Source of the DNA: Peptoniphilus gorbachii
Lineage (GTDB): Bacteria; Bacillota; Clostridia; Tissierellales; Peptoniphilaceae
Length of the DNA: 64,000 nt
Direction: 5' to 3'
Assembly: GCF_016908115.1 (NCBI RefSeq)
Contig: NZ_JAFBDH010000001.1
Coordinates: 62,001-126,000 of the forward strand
The notes beneath the pieces are model-generated. The model did not search any database. It was not told the DNA's origin and was given only the letters and a program-made list of their open reading frames with translations. The stretch's first letter is position 1; each line of letters starts with the position of its first letter. The translations under genes and the position numbers were made by a program. Below are positions 44,997 through 54,013 of the stretch, piece after piece.

Positions 44997-46244
44997 TCAG
45001 TTTAATATCCTAGACTCATCAACAGTTTTCGGATTTATTACTATTGCGTCATTTACAGTTACTGTCTTATAGCTTTTATCACCAACACTTATAACAGATT
45101 GTTTATTTCCTTTATTAATAAATACATTATCATTGGATTGATTGATAATATCTACAGGAACAAATTTGACCAAGCCTTTAATTTCTTGAACATAAACTCC
45201 AACTAAGTTATCCCTCTCTATGAGAGTTGATTTTGGAATCTCGAATCCTTTAGTTTTATTTACTATAATTTTTCCATCATGAATTCTATTAGAATACATA
45301 TTTTCAAAATATCTGTCTAAGCTAACAATTATAACTGCATGATTATTATCTTTATTAATCTTTTCAACTATGCCATAAATGTCTTCAATTTCTGGGATTT
45401 GAATTTTAACAGAATCTCCAATATTGTAGTTTGAAATTTGTGAAACATTATTTATAGTGCAGGCAAGCTTCCAATTTAAATTATTAACAATTTTAAAAAG
45501 TGGATCACCATTTTTTACCTTAGTTTCCATTTCCAAACTTTTAAAATTGTAATTTTTATTTAAGTATTTATAAGTAAACTTATCTAAGTTATCTTTTTTA
45601 AAATAATCTTCATTGCCATCTATTTTATAAGTAACTATACCACTAAATTCTGCTAGATATGAAAAATTATATTTTGAAATTTTTTCTTCTAAGTCTTTTT
45701 CTTTAAATGCAAGAGCCTCTTCTGATAATTCAAGATATTCTTTTAGCTCTGCCTCATTAATGTTTTCCTTTGAAGCTTCATCAGAGGAATTTATATCAAA
45801 ATATACCCCAGGATAATTTTTATTTTTAATTTGTTCTTGAAGATTTTTTGTGAAGCTCAATACATTTTCTTTCTCAACAGGTTCTATACCTCTTTTTATT
45901 TTTATAGCTGCCTTAACTTTATTTAGCTCATCTTTTAAAGAAGACACATCTTCCATTAAATTTAAATTTGCAACATCAAATCCAGCTGGAACTTTTTGTC
46001 CCTCACTGGCATGAAATACTACAACTCCATCTCCCTTAGAAAAATAAGCTTTCTCATCAAAGAGATTATAAATCTTTGTATCAATGTCTTTTTCAAAAGT
46101 GGTTAAAGTTGGAAAAATTGTTTTATAATTATTTACTCTATTTCCTCTTATTAATTTTGCAAAAAACATAATTAAAATTATAAAAATTAAAATAGCAAGA
46201 ATCCTTCTCTTAAAAAATTTATCTTTTTTAAAAAAACTGTTCAA
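44997..46244 (-). CDS. HlyD-like membrane adaptor protein in the sepF operon
   Basis: 415 residues: basic cytoplasmic N-terminus, one membrane helix (ILAILIFIILIMFFAKLI), then a periplasmic-adaptor-like beta/biotinyl-lipoyl fold broken by an alpha-helical hairpin (residues ~95-210). No transporter or outer-membrane partner gene is adjacent. HlyD-like proteins occur in front of yggS-sepF in other Clostridia-like genomes, which suggests a role in envelope or division rather than in efflux (inference). Start TTG 46244 after AGGTGG. Confidence 0.72.
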   Translation of the reverse strand: MNSFFKKDKFFKRRILAILIFIILIMFFAKLIRGNRVNNYKTIFPTLTTFEKDIDTKIYNLFDEKAYFSKGDGVVVFHASEGQKVPAGFDVANLNLMEDVSSLKDELNKVKAAIKIKRGIEPVEKENVLSFTKNLQEQIKNKNYPGVYFDINSSDEASKENINEAELKEYLELSEEALAFKEKDLEEKISKYNFSYLAEFSGIVTYKIDGNEDYFKKDNLDKFTYKYLNKNYNFKSLEMETKVKNGDPLFKIVNNLNWKLACTINNVSQISNYNIGDSVKIQIPEIEDIYGIVEKINKDNNHAVIIVSLDRYFENMYSNRIHDGKIIVNKTKGFEIPKSTLIERDNLVGVYVQEIKGLVKFVPVDIINQSNDNVFINKGNKQSVISVGDKSYKTVTVNDAIVINPKTVDESRILN

Positions 46245-46266
46245 AAAACCACCTATTCATCAAATA

Positions 46267-46275
46267 ATTATATCA
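46267..46275 (-). promoter_or_regulatory. Extended -10 promoter of the hlyD-like/sepF operon
   Basis: On the - strand TGA directly precedes perfect TATAAT (46272-46267). No clear -35. It lies 23 bp before the TTG start. Confidence 0.5.
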
Positions 46276-46295
46276 CAAACTCCTGCAATATGTTA

Positions 46296-47303
46296 TTATT
46301 CGAAGAAGATTTGCTCTATTTCATCTTTATTTTTTCTAGTCATTAAATCATACACAGCTTTATTAGGATCATAACCCTCATATAAAACTTGATAAAGTGC
46401 ATTTGTTATTGGCATTTCAATGTTTTTTAGTTTAGAAAGTTTATATGAAGATTTAACAGTTTTTATACCTTCAACTACTTGACCTACTTCTTTGCAGGCT
46501 TCTTCCATTGATTTACCATTTCCAATTAAAATACCCGCTCTTCTATTTCTTGAGTGCATACTTGTACAAGTTACTATTAAGTCGCCAATTCCGGAAAGTC
46601 CGTTGAAAGTGTGAGGATTAGCTCCAAGTGCAATTCCGAGTTTACTCATTTCATAAATTCCACGAGTCATAAGAGCTGCCTTTGAGTTATCTCCATAGCC
46701 AAGGCCATCATTCATTCCAGCAGCAAGAGCAATAATATTTTTTAAAGCTCCACCCATTTCTACTCCAATTAAGTCTGGATTAGTGTAAATTCTAAAAATT
46801 GAAGTTGAAAATTCATGTTGAATTATTTCTGCAGCTTTCATGTCTAAGGAAGACGCTACAACTGTAGTTGGGATGTCACATCCAACTTCTTCAGCATGAG
46901 ATGGTCCAGATAGTGCCACAAAAGGATTATCCTTTAAAATTTCTGATGAAATTTCTGAAATCCTATCTAAAGTTTCAACTTCAATACCCTTTGATAAGTT
47001 AACTATTATTGTATCTTTTGAAATCTTATCTTTAATTTTTTCTAGAATTCCTCTTGTGCTAGATGTTGGCACTGCAATTACAAATACATCAATATCTTTT
47101 AATACGCTATCCAAATCATCAGTTAGATTTATTTCTTTTTCAAATTTTGCTCCTGGAAGATATTTTGTATTTTCTTTATTTTTCTTTATATCATCAATTA
47201 CAGACTTATTTCTAATGTAGAAATTTACCTTATGACCTTTATTTGACAAAAGCCTAGCAATGGCAGTACCCCAACTACCACCACCACACAGTGTAATATT
47301 CAT
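46296..47303 (-). CDS. gpsA: Glycerol-3-phosphate dehydrogenase [NAD(P)+]
   Basis: Makes sn-glycerol 3-phosphate for phospholipids. 335 residues with the Rossmann motif GGGSWGTAIARLL, LSKGIE, LSGPSHAEEV, and ALKNIIALAAGMNDGLGYGDNSKAALMTRG including the catalytic Lys. Its product feeds PlsY, encoded just upstream with a 4 nt overlap, and PgsA, encoded elsewhere in this window. Confidence 0.97.
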   Translation of the reverse strand: MNITLCGGGSWGTAIARLLSNKGHKVNFYIRNKSVIDDIKKNKENTKYLPGAKFEKEINLTDDLDSVLKDIDVFVIAVPTSSTRGILEKIKDKISKDTIIVNLSKGIEVETLDRISEISSEILKDNPFVALSGPSHAEEVGCDIPTTVVASSLDMKAAEIIQHEFSTSIFRIYTNPDLIGVEMGGALKNIIALAAGMNDGLGYGDNSKAALMTRGIYEMSKLGIALGANPHTFNGLSGIGDLIVTCTSMHSRNRRAGILIGNGKSMEEACKEVGQVVEGIKTVKSSYKLSKLKNIEMPITNALYQVLYEGYDPNKAVYDLMTRKNKDEIEQIFFE

Positions 47304-47890
47304 TTCTTACCTCCTACTTTATTTTCATTTCCAGCCATTATTCTCTTTATATTATCTTTATGCCTTATAATTCCTATTAAGGCAATAAAGTTAACTAAAA
47401 TTATATTATAAGTAGTTAGCTCTGACATAAAAGTGTAGACAATAATAATTGAAATAAAAAATAAAATTGAACCAACAGAAACCATTTTTGTGATAAATGT
47501 TCCTAGCACCCATACAATATAGCATATTAAAGTAAGAGGAAAATTAAATAGAGCCAAGGCACCTAAAGTTGTTGCAACTCCTTTTCCCCCTCTAAAATTC
47601 ATGTAAAAGGGAAAGTCGTGACCAAATACAGCTGCAAGTATTCCCAATGGAACTAAGTTTAGTCCAAAAAGCTTTCCAATAATAAAAGTTACTGCTACTC
47701 CCTTTAAAAAATCGATTATAAAGGTAATAACTCCAGCTTTTTTACCGAGAACTCTCATTGCATTTGTTGTGCCAGCATTACCTGATCCATATTTTCTAAT
47801 ATCTTTATCTAAAAATAATTTTCCAATAATATAAGAACCGGAAATAGTCCCAATAAAATAAGATATTACGATTACTAAGATATATTTCAT
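47300..47890 (-). CDS. plsY: Acyl-phosphate:glycerol-3-phosphate acyltransferase PlsY
   Basis: Membrane enzyme that acylates glycerol 3-phosphate in the first step of phospholipid synthesis. 196 residues, five or so membrane helices, and the motifs GSGNAGTTNAMRVLG, FGHDFPFYMNFRGGKGVAT and RHKDNIKRI. Overlaps der (ATGA) and gpsA; der-plsY-gpsA is the standard Firmicutes order. Confidence 0.96.
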   Translation of the reverse strand: MKYILVIVISYFIGTISGSYIIGKLFLDKDIRKYGSGNAGTTNAMRVLGKKAGVITFIIDFLKGVAVTFIIGKLFGLNLVPLGILAAVFGHDFPFYMNFRGGKGVATTLGALALFNFPLTLICYIVWVLGTFITKMVSVGSILFFISIIIVYTFMSELTTYNIILVNFIALIGIIRHKDNIKRIMAGNENKVGGKK

Positions 47891-49227
47891 CTTTTAGGAC
47901 CCTTATCAGCTCTTGGACTAACTCTATTTTTAAGTTCTAAAATTATTGGAGTTCCATCAAAGGAATAAGTATCCCTAATTTGATTTTCAATATATCTAAG
48001 ATATGAAAAATGGAATAATTCTTTATCATTTACTGACAAGAGAAATTTAGGTGGTCTAACACTTACTTGAGAACCATAATATAATTTTCCTCTCTTACCC
48101 TTGTCTGATGGCGGTTGATTCATTAAAACTGCTCTATTTAAAATATCATTTAATACGCCAGTTTGAATTCTATGATTGTAATTATTATTTACAACTTCTA
48201 TTAAATCCAAAAACTCATTTACTCTTTGACCAGTTTTTGCAGAAATAAAAATTATTGGGGCATATAACACAAAAGGAAGCTCATTTCTTATTTCCTTCTC
48301 AAAATTTTTCATTGTCTTTGTATCTTTTTCAAGAGCATCCCATTTATTTACAGCAATAATTATAGCCTTGTTATTGTCATGAGCATAACCAACAATTTTA
48401 GAATCTTGTTCAGTTACCCCTTCAAGCGCATCAATCATTAGTACACAGACATTTGATCTTTCAATTGCTGTAAGAGTTCTTATTACAGAATATCTTTCAA
48501 CGCCTGGAATAATTTTTTTCTTTTTCCTTAAACCAGCAGTATCTACAAAAATATATTCATTATCTTTATATTTTATTAAAGAGTCAATTGAATCTCTAGT
48601 AGTACCGGGGATATTAGTAACAATAGATCTATTTTCTCCAGTTAAATAATTAAGTAGAGAAGATTTTCCAACATTAGGCTTACCTATTAAAGTAACTCTA
48701 ATTTGATCATCATCTTCTATTTCATCAACTGGACTTAAATCACTTACAACTTCGTCAAGTAAATCTCCTACACCAGTACCTTGTTCAGCGCTTATTCCAA
48801 TAGGTTCGCCTAAGCCCAATTCATAAAAATCAAAAATATTATTCTTTGTTATTTTTGAATCGTATTTATTTACTGCTAAGACAACCTTAGTTTTAGTTTT
48901 TCTTAGAAATTGTGAAATTTCTACATCTGTTGGATTTAATCCTTCAGCGCCATCTACTAAAAATATTACAACATCAGATGTTTCTAATGCCATGTCGATT
49001 TGTGCCTTAATGCTAGACATAAAAATATCTTCATCTTTTAGATCTAGTCCACCAGTATCTACTAGTAAAAATTTATAATTAAGCCAAGATGCAGGTTGAT
49101 AAATTCTATCTCTAGTTACACCTGGAGTATCTTCAGTTATTGAAACTTTTCTTCCTACAATTTTGTTAAATAAAGTAGATTTGCCTACATTTGGTCTGCC
49201 AATTATTGAAACTATGGGCATTTCCAT
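47887..49227 (-). CDS. der: Ribosome-associated GTPase Der (EngA)
   Basis: Tandem GTPase needed for 50S subunit assembly. 446 residues: first G domain (GRPNVGKST, DTGG, NKYD), second G domain (GKPNVGKSS, DTAGLRKK, NKWD) and a C-terminal KH-like domain (YGSQVSVRPPKFLLSVN). AGGGGTG precedes ATG; a second in-frame ATG follows two codons later. Confidence 0.97.
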   Translation of the reverse strand: MEMPIVSIIGRPNVGKSTLFNKIVGRKVSITEDTPGVTRDRIYQPASWLNYKFLLVDTGGLDLKDEDIFMSSIKAQIDMALETSDVVIFLVDGAEGLNPTDVEISQFLRKTKTKVVLAVNKYDSKITKNNIFDFYELGLGEPIGISAEQGTGVGDLLDEVVSDLSPVDEIEDDDQIRVTLIGKPNVGKSSLLNYLTGENRSIVTNIPGTTRDSIDSLIKYKDNEYIFVDTAGLRKKKKIIPGVERYSVIRTLTAIERSNVCVLMIDALEGVTEQDSKIVGYAHDNNKAIIIAVNKWDALEKDTKTMKNFEKEIRNELPFVLYAPIIFISAKTGQRVNEFLDLIEVVNNNYNHRIQTGVLNDILNRAVLMNQPPSDKGKRGKLYYGSQVSVRPPKFLLSVNDKELFHFSYLRYIENQIRDTYSFDGTPIILELKNRVSPRADKGPKR

Positions 49228-49248
49228 ATAATCACCCCTATCTTAGTA

Positions 49249-49277
49249 ATTATAACAAATTAAATTATTAGATTCAA
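49249..49277 (-). promoter_or_regulatory. Promoter of der-plsY-gpsA
   Basis: On the - strand: TTGAAT (49277-49272), 17 bp spacer, perfect TATAAT (49254-49249). Confidence 0.65.
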
Positions 49278-49291
49278 TTTACTATTTACAA

Positions 49292-49320
49292 TTGAGAATA
49301 AAAAAACTCCATAGTATAAT
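49292..49320 (+). promoter_or_regulatory. Promoter of the thrE pair
   Basis: TTGAGA at 49292-49297, 17 bp spacer, perfect TATAAT at 49315-49320, divergent from the der promoter. Confidence 0.65.
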
Positions 49321-49335
49321 TAGCTTGGTGATAAA

Positions 49336-50115
49336 ATGGCTAAAGTTTTAAATAATATAAAAGATGCCAAAGATTTAATGAATCTATCATTATTTACAGG
49401 GGCATTATTAATTCAAAATGGAGCTGAATCTTATAGAGCTGAAGACACTATTGAAAGAATTTGTAAATCTGTTTCAAATATTTCTAATGTGGCTGCCTAT
49501 GCCCTACCTTCTGCAATATTTATTTCAATTGAATTTGAAGGGGAAACTCTTAGTAATTTTAGAAAAATAACAATTTCAGATACAAATTTATATAAAATCG
49601 ACTGTGTAAATTCTTTTTCAAGAGAATTTGTCTCAAGAGATCTTTCAATAAAAGAAGCTTATGATAAACTTTTTGAAATTGATGGATCAGAAGAGAGCCC
49701 AAAGAAAGTTTATTTTTCAGGAGGAATTGCCTCTTCCTTTTTTACAGTTTTATTTGGCGGAGACTTAAAGGACTTCGCTGCAAGTTTTATTATTGGAATT
49801 TTAATTCCCATAGTTCTTGAAAAACTAAGCTATTTTAAACTTTCTTTTTTTATAAATAATATTATTTGTGCCTTTATTACATCTGTTTTAGCAATTATTT
49901 GCGTTCATTTTGGATTTGGATCTAACATTGATAATGTAATTATTGGGGTTATAATGCTACTTGTTCCTGGGGTTGCTATTACAAACTCAGTAAGAGATAT
50001 TATGAGTGGAGAATTTATAACTGGGGCAATTACTATGATTAAGGCCTTCTTTATTGCCCTTGCCATTGCCTTTGGTGTTGGTGTAGGATTAAAAGTTATG
50101 AGGTTTATATTATGA
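49336..50115 (+). CDS. Threonine/serine exporter family protein, large subunit (ThrE N-terminal type)
   Basis: 259 residues: a soluble N-terminal part (LSLFTGALLIQNGAESYRAEDTIERI) followed by about five membrane helices with LVPGVAITNSVRDIMSGEF. This is the DUF1212/ThrE half; the partner half follows with a 4 nt overlap. The family exports threonine and serine in Corynebacterium; in other bacteria some members carry other small acids, so the substrate here is inferred. Confidence 0.87.
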   Translation: MAKVLNNIKDAKDLMNLSLFTGALLIQNGAESYRAEDTIERICKSVSNISNVAAYALPSAIFISIEFEGETLSNFRKITISDTNLYKIDCVNSFSREFVSRDLSIKEAYDKLFEIDGSEESPKKVYFSGGIASSFFTVLFGGDLKDFAASFIIGILIPIVLEKLSYFKLSFFINNIICAFITSVLAIICVHFGFGSNIDNVIIGVIMLLVPGVAITNSVRDIMSGEFITGAITMIKAFFIALAIAFGVGVGLKVMRFIL

Positions 50116-50573
50116 AAATTCTTCAACAATTTTTCTTATCAGCTTTTGCAACTTATGGCTTTACAGTTTTTTTTAAGCTTCCAAAAAATGTAAGAATTAT
50201 AACATCATGCCTAAGCGGTTTTATATGGATAATATATGAAATTTTCTATGATTTTAGCAGTAACTACATGATTTCTTACTTAATATCTTCTTTTTTAATT
50301 GGCATTTTTTCTGAAAGTTTTGCAATTAGGTTTAAAAAACCAGCTACAGTTTTTACGCTGCCCTGTTTAGTTCCACTTGTTCCAGGAGCTGGAATGTATT
50401 ATATAATGTATTATTTCATAGAATCAAATTATGTTTTTATGCGTGAACAAGTCATTAAAACTACTTTAACAACATCTGCACTTGCTCTAGGTATAGTTTT
50501 ATCTCAAGGTTTAGTTAGGATAATAAAAGAATCTATAAGAAATATTAAGGCAAATAAAAAAGGTAATGGATAA
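50112..50573 (+). CDS. Threonine/serine exporter family protein, small subunit (ThrE C-terminal type)
   Basis: 153 residues, about five membrane helices and the PCLVPLVPGAGMYYIMYYF motif of the DUF3815 half. Such split ThrE systems form a two-subunit transporter. ATGA overlap with the large subunit; a strong terminator overlaps its stop. Confidence 0.87.
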   Translation: MKILQQFFLSAFATYGFTVFFKLPKNVRIITSCLSGFIWIIYEIFYDFSSNYMISYLISSFLIGIFSESFAIRFKKPATVFTLPCLVPLVPGAGMYYIMYYFIESNYVFMREQVIKTTLTTSALALGIVLSQGLVRIIKESIRNIKANKKGNG

Positions 50574-50598
50574 TTTTTTCCATTACCTTAATTTTTTT
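50560..50598. terminator. Terminator between the thrE pair and traB
   Basis: A perfect 10 bp stem (50560-50569 with 50580-50589, AAGGTAATGG/CCATTACCTT) followed by a T run from 50591. It overlaps the stop of the thrE small subunit and lies 13 nt from the end of the converging traB gene, so it may serve both. Confidence 0.8.
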
Positions 50599-50601
50599 AT
50601 A

Positions 50602-51753
50602 TTAAAATAAACTTTGAATTATTTTACTTCCAGCAATAATTGTTCCAATAGATGAGCCAATATTTGCCAGTATTACAACTAAAAGAGCTTTCAAAAATTT
50701 ATTATGGATCCAAGATTTTATATTAAAAATATCATCAGGGATATTATTCACATCTTCAACTGTAGGTTTTTTTAAACTTGCTTCTACTAGACCAGCAAAC
50801 CAACCACAAGCTAGCATTGGATTTATAGATGTAAAAGGAGCAGCAACGAAAGCTGTCAAAACACTTAGTGGATGAGGAAGACATAGCGCTGTTAAAAGAG
50901 CTGCTAAGATTGAATTGAATAAAAACCATGATTTTATTTGATCCATGCCTGTATTCAAACTTTGCTTAAATCCAAGTCCAATTAAAACTACAATTAAAAT
51001 TGGAATTAACCAAGGAAGGACCTTACCAGTAAAGGATTTTGGAGGAATTTCATTTAATTCATGAACATTTTGCTCCTTAAAAACTTCTTCTTCAACTCCC
51101 GGGGTATGTGCGGCACCAAGAATTGCAATAACTTTTTCACCTGGTGCATTTTTTATATTGAAAGCTAGATACTTATCTCTTTCATGCAATAGAGTTGCTG
51201 CTATTTGAGGATAATCCTTTCCCATATCTTCAATTGCTAGTTCAAGATTATCTCTTTCAATTAGTTTTTGTAAGTCTTCTTCTGAAACATCCTCATCATC
51301 GTCCATGGCCATTAAAGAAAAAAATAATTTAATTTTTTCAAAAAATCCCATTTTTCTCCAGATTCTCATAAATGTTGTTTGGATACTTCTATCAGCAAGT
51401 ACTAAATTAATTCCCAATTCTTCAGAAGCTTTCATGCCTTCAATCATTTCTTGACCAGGTTTTGTCTTTAATTTCTTTGCAATATTTCTTTGATATGATG
51501 AAAGAATTAAATTTGCAATTAAAAGCGTCACCTTTTTCTGTTTAATTATGTCAATAATATTTGTGTTCTTCCAAGCATCGGGGTTTTTTAAATTTTTATA
51601 CCTTTGCTCATCAAGTTCAATGCAAATTGAATCAGGCTTTTCCTCTTCAATAGTTTCTCTAACTAATTTGGCACTTTCTTGAGATACATGCGCTGTAGGA
51701 ATTAAAATTATTTCCTTGCCCTGATAATCTAATCTAATTAATTTATCCTTCAT
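50602..51753 (-). CDS. TraB/PrgY family membrane protein
   Basis: 383 residues. The N-terminal half has the TraB-type metal-binding-like motifs (IILIPTAHVSQESAKLV, ICIELDEQRY, VIAILGAAHTPGVEEEV); the C-terminal half has four or so membrane helices (LPWLIPILIVVLIGLGF and others). In enterococci PrgY/TraB reduces peptide pheromone activity; chromosomal homologues are of unknown role, probably membrane proteases. No plasmid genes are near. Last gene of the aspS-rseC run. Confidence 0.85.
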   Translation of the reverse strand: MKDKLIRLDYQGKEIILIPTAHVSQESAKLVRETIEEEKPDSICIELDEQRYKNLKNPDAWKNTNIIDIIKQKKVTLLIANLILSSYQRNIAKKLKTKPGQEMIEGMKASEELGINLVLADRSIQTTFMRIWRKMGFFEKIKLFFSLMAMDDDEDVSEEDLQKLIERDNLELAIEDMGKDYPQIAATLLHERDKYLAFNIKNAPGEKVIAILGAAHTPGVEEEVFKEQNVHELNEIPPKSFTGKVLPWLIPILIVVLIGLGFKQSLNTGMDQIKSWFLFNSILAALLTALCLPHPLSVLTAFVAAPFTSINPMLACGWFAGLVEASLKKPTVEDVNNIPDDIFNIKSWIHNKFLKALLVVILANIGSSIGTIIAGSKIIQSLF

Positions 51754-51772
51754 TTCTCTCCTATTATAAGAT

Positions 51773-52747
51773 TTATTCTTTCTCCTCTGTCAAAGTATAA
51801 GCATCTCCACTTATTCTATTGTAGTAAGTTACACTTGTTTTATTCTTTTCATTTTCTTCGCTCATAATTGTATCTTCTAAAATATTAAGTTTATTTACAC
51901 CATTTTCTGATATTATTTTAAAATCCCCTAAATAATTAACAGATGAATTTAAAATATCAATGCAAAGAGCATTTAGCACTTTAAAATTATTATCTTCTTT
52001 CTTTTCACTAGGCTTAAGGCCATCTAAAGTACTAGATTTATCTGATCTAAGTATTTTAATATTTTCCTTATCGCCATAGATATTTTCATAAATAGAAAAG
52101 AAATCTTCCTCTTCTTTTAAAATATTTTCCTTTTCTTCCTTTAGCTTTGAAATTTTAGAAGTATCATTTAACAAAATGGATTTTAACATATAATTATCAC
52201 CATTTATTAAATAATCAATTATTCCAAGATTCTCATAGGCCTTTAGATTGTGTTTACTAATATTTCGATTTAAGTCAAAATTATAATAGGAATTTAAGAT
52301 AAATTGAATCATAGTTAAATTTGATTTTACATCATCTTCCGTCAAGTTATCCTCAATAAAATTTCCCTTTAAAGTCTTATAATTATTAACTTTTCTAATG
52401 TCAGTATTATAAAATTCATTAAAGTTATTTTTTCTAAATAAAATTAAAGATTCACTAATTTCCTTATTCATACTATCAATTTCTGAAGTCTTTTCTTTAA
52501 TTATGTCAAACTTATTTATTTCGCTATTTATTACATCTAATTTTGACTTCTTACTATTATTTTCCTGACTTAAGATTTTTAGTTTTTCGTCAGCCTTATT
52601 TTTTTTCTCTATAAGAGAAGAGTTTTCTCTTGATAAATTAAAGTATGATGATCCAATTTCTTTTAAATTGGAAAAACCAAAGAAGGAAAAAACTACACTT
52701 AGAACAATAAAGATAAAAGACAATATTATTTTTTTATTTTTGTTCAT
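51773..52747 (-). CDS. Coiled-coil protein with N-terminal membrane anchor, family not recognised
   Basis: About 324 residues; start taken at ATG 52747 after a GAGTGA site (GTG 52756 also in frame). One membrane helix (IILSFIFIVLSVVFSFFGF), then a helical, Lys/Glu/Asn/Ser-rich body with a clear coiled coil at ~40-110. No catalytic motif seen. It overlaps the next gene upstream by 14 nt, and both products have the same layout, suggesting a heteromeric membrane complex. Resembles PilN/PilO-like topology in outline only; no pilus genes are near. Confidence 0.6.
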   Translation of the reverse strand: MNKNKKIILSFIFIVLSVVFSFFGFSNLKEIGSSYFNLSRENSSLIEKKNKADEKLKILSQENNSKKSKLDVINSEINKFDIIKEKTSEIDSMNKEISESLILFRKNNFNEFYNTDIRKVNNYKTLKGNFIEDNLTEDDVKSNLTMIQFILNSYYNFDLNRNISKHNLKAYENLGIIDYLINGDNYMLKSILLNDTSKISKLKEEKENILKEEEDFFSIYENIYGDKENIKILRSDKSSTLDGLKPSEKKEDNNFKVLNALCIDILNSSVNYLGDFKIISENGVNKLNILEDTIMSEENEKNKTSVTYYNRISGDAYTLTEEKE

Positions 52748-53558
52748 CTTTATCACTCTTTTCCAAAGCTTTTAAAATGCCTAGATTTTTATAGTATGAT
52801 GTTATTTTATCTTCAATAAAATTATTCAAATAAATTAGATTTTCAGAATTTAACTTACCTGTTTTATAGCCTTTTCTTTCTATTTCCTTATAAATAAACA
52901 TAAGATTATTTAGGTCTGCATAAATTTCTGATAAAGATGATTTTTCATTATTTATATAAGAATAAATATTTGAAGTGTAAATTGAAGCATAAAAAACTAA
53001 AGTATTTAGTTCCTTAGAGCTTTTATTTAATTTCAAAATTGTTTTGGCAAATCCATCAGATTCTTCAACAAAAGATTTAATATTTAATTCATTATAAATA
53101 TTTTTGTGCTTATCTAAATTAGACTCACCATAAAGTTCTAAAAAATCATTAACTGATTTTTCATATCCTTCTTTTTCATATATATTAGACTCAAAGTAAG
53201 CACTATAGGCTTTTAATCTATCCTTTATTTCTGATATTATGGCTTTATTTTTATTTAAATAATCTTCTCTAATTTTTTTTATTTCATCAGATTTATTTGA
53301 TTCAAATTGATAGCCATATTTTTCATAAAAATCTTGAGATTTTAAATTAAATTCAATTTCTAGTGCATCAATATCTTCTGTGATGCCCTTTATTTTGTTT
53401 TCAATAGAATTTATTTCTTCTCTAATTTTTTTATTTTCAGCTATTAACTCTGATGAATATTTTTTGTTTGCAATAGAATAAATGAAAAAAATTAAAGATA
53501 AAATAAAAACAATAAAAGTAAAAATATAAAATACTTTATACCAGTTTTTATTATGCAT
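52734..53558 (-). CDS. Coiled-coil protein with N-terminal membrane anchor, partner of the following gene
   Basis: 274 residues: short cytoplasmic N-terminus, one membrane helix (VFYIFTFIVFILSLIFFIYSI), a coiled coil over about 33-75 and an all-helical rest (LKAYSAYFESNIYEKEGYEKSV). No known domain recognised. It sits 7 nt after rseC and overlaps the next coiled-coil gene. Low-complexity composition makes distant homology hard to judge by eye. Confidence 0.6.
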   Translation of the reverse strand: MHNKNWYKVFYIFTFIVFILSLIFFIYSIANKKYSSELIAENKKIREEINSIENKIKGITEDIDALEIEFNLKSQDFYEKYGYQFESNKSDEIKKIREDYLNKNKAIISEIKDRLKAYSAYFESNIYEKEGYEKSVNDFLELYGESNLDKHKNIYNELNIKSFVEESDGFAKTILKLNKSSKELNTLVFYASIYTSNIYSYINNEKSSLSEIYADLNNLMFIYKEIERKGYKTGKLNSENLIYLNNFIEDKITSYYKNLGILKALEKSDKDEQK

Positions 53559-53565
53559 TTCTCAC

Positions 53566-53988
53566 CTACATTTTTTCGAGAAAAATAGCACCCTTATTTG
53601 TTTTTTTAAACTTGTGATCTATTTCTTTTAAAATAAAATAGGAAATAAGTAGGGAAAATATTCCCATAATAAGTGATTTTAATTCTATATTTCCCATAGA
53701 AGTATGACTCATAACAATATATGAAATTGTAATTGTAGCCATAAATAAAATCAAAGGAAGACCGTAAACTAAGAATTTATAAGATAAAACAGACATATCC
53801 CTTGTCTTTATTTTTACACGATCTCCAACATTGGCAGAGACTGAATTTGGAAACTCAAAAAGTTCTGTCTCAGATTCTGCACATTTCGCACTACAAGATT
53901 CGCAACTTTCTCCACAAGCACTTTCCCTTGTAAATTCAACAAAAATTTTATTATTATTTTTTGCTCTAACAATTCCAATATTTTCCAT
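53566..53988 (-). CDS. RseC/MucC-family membrane protein
   Basis: 140 residues: an N-terminal soluble part with a Cys motif (ACGESCESCSAKCAE), an OB-like strand set (VGDRVKIKTRDMSVL), then two membrane helices (YGLPLILFMATITISYIVM; LIMGIFSLLISYFIL). This is the RseC pattern, linked to SoxR reduction and Rnf-type electron transfer in other bacteria. No rnf genes are in the window. Probably redox-linked; role here unknown. Confidence 0.85.
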   Translation of the reverse strand: MENIGIVRAKNNNKIFVEFTRESACGESCESCSAKCAESETELFEFPNSVSANVGDRVKIKTRDMSVLSYKFLVYGLPLILFMATITISYIVMSHTSMGNIELKSLIMGIFSLLISYFILKEIDHKFKKTNKGAIFLEKM

Positions 53989-54013
53989 AATATCACCTTA
54001 ATCTTCTTTTTAA

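Noticed and set aside
50602-51753. Plasmid or conjugation element because of the TraB-like gene
   Set aside because: Chromosomal TraB/PrgY homologues are common; no replication, mobilisation or pheromone genes are near.
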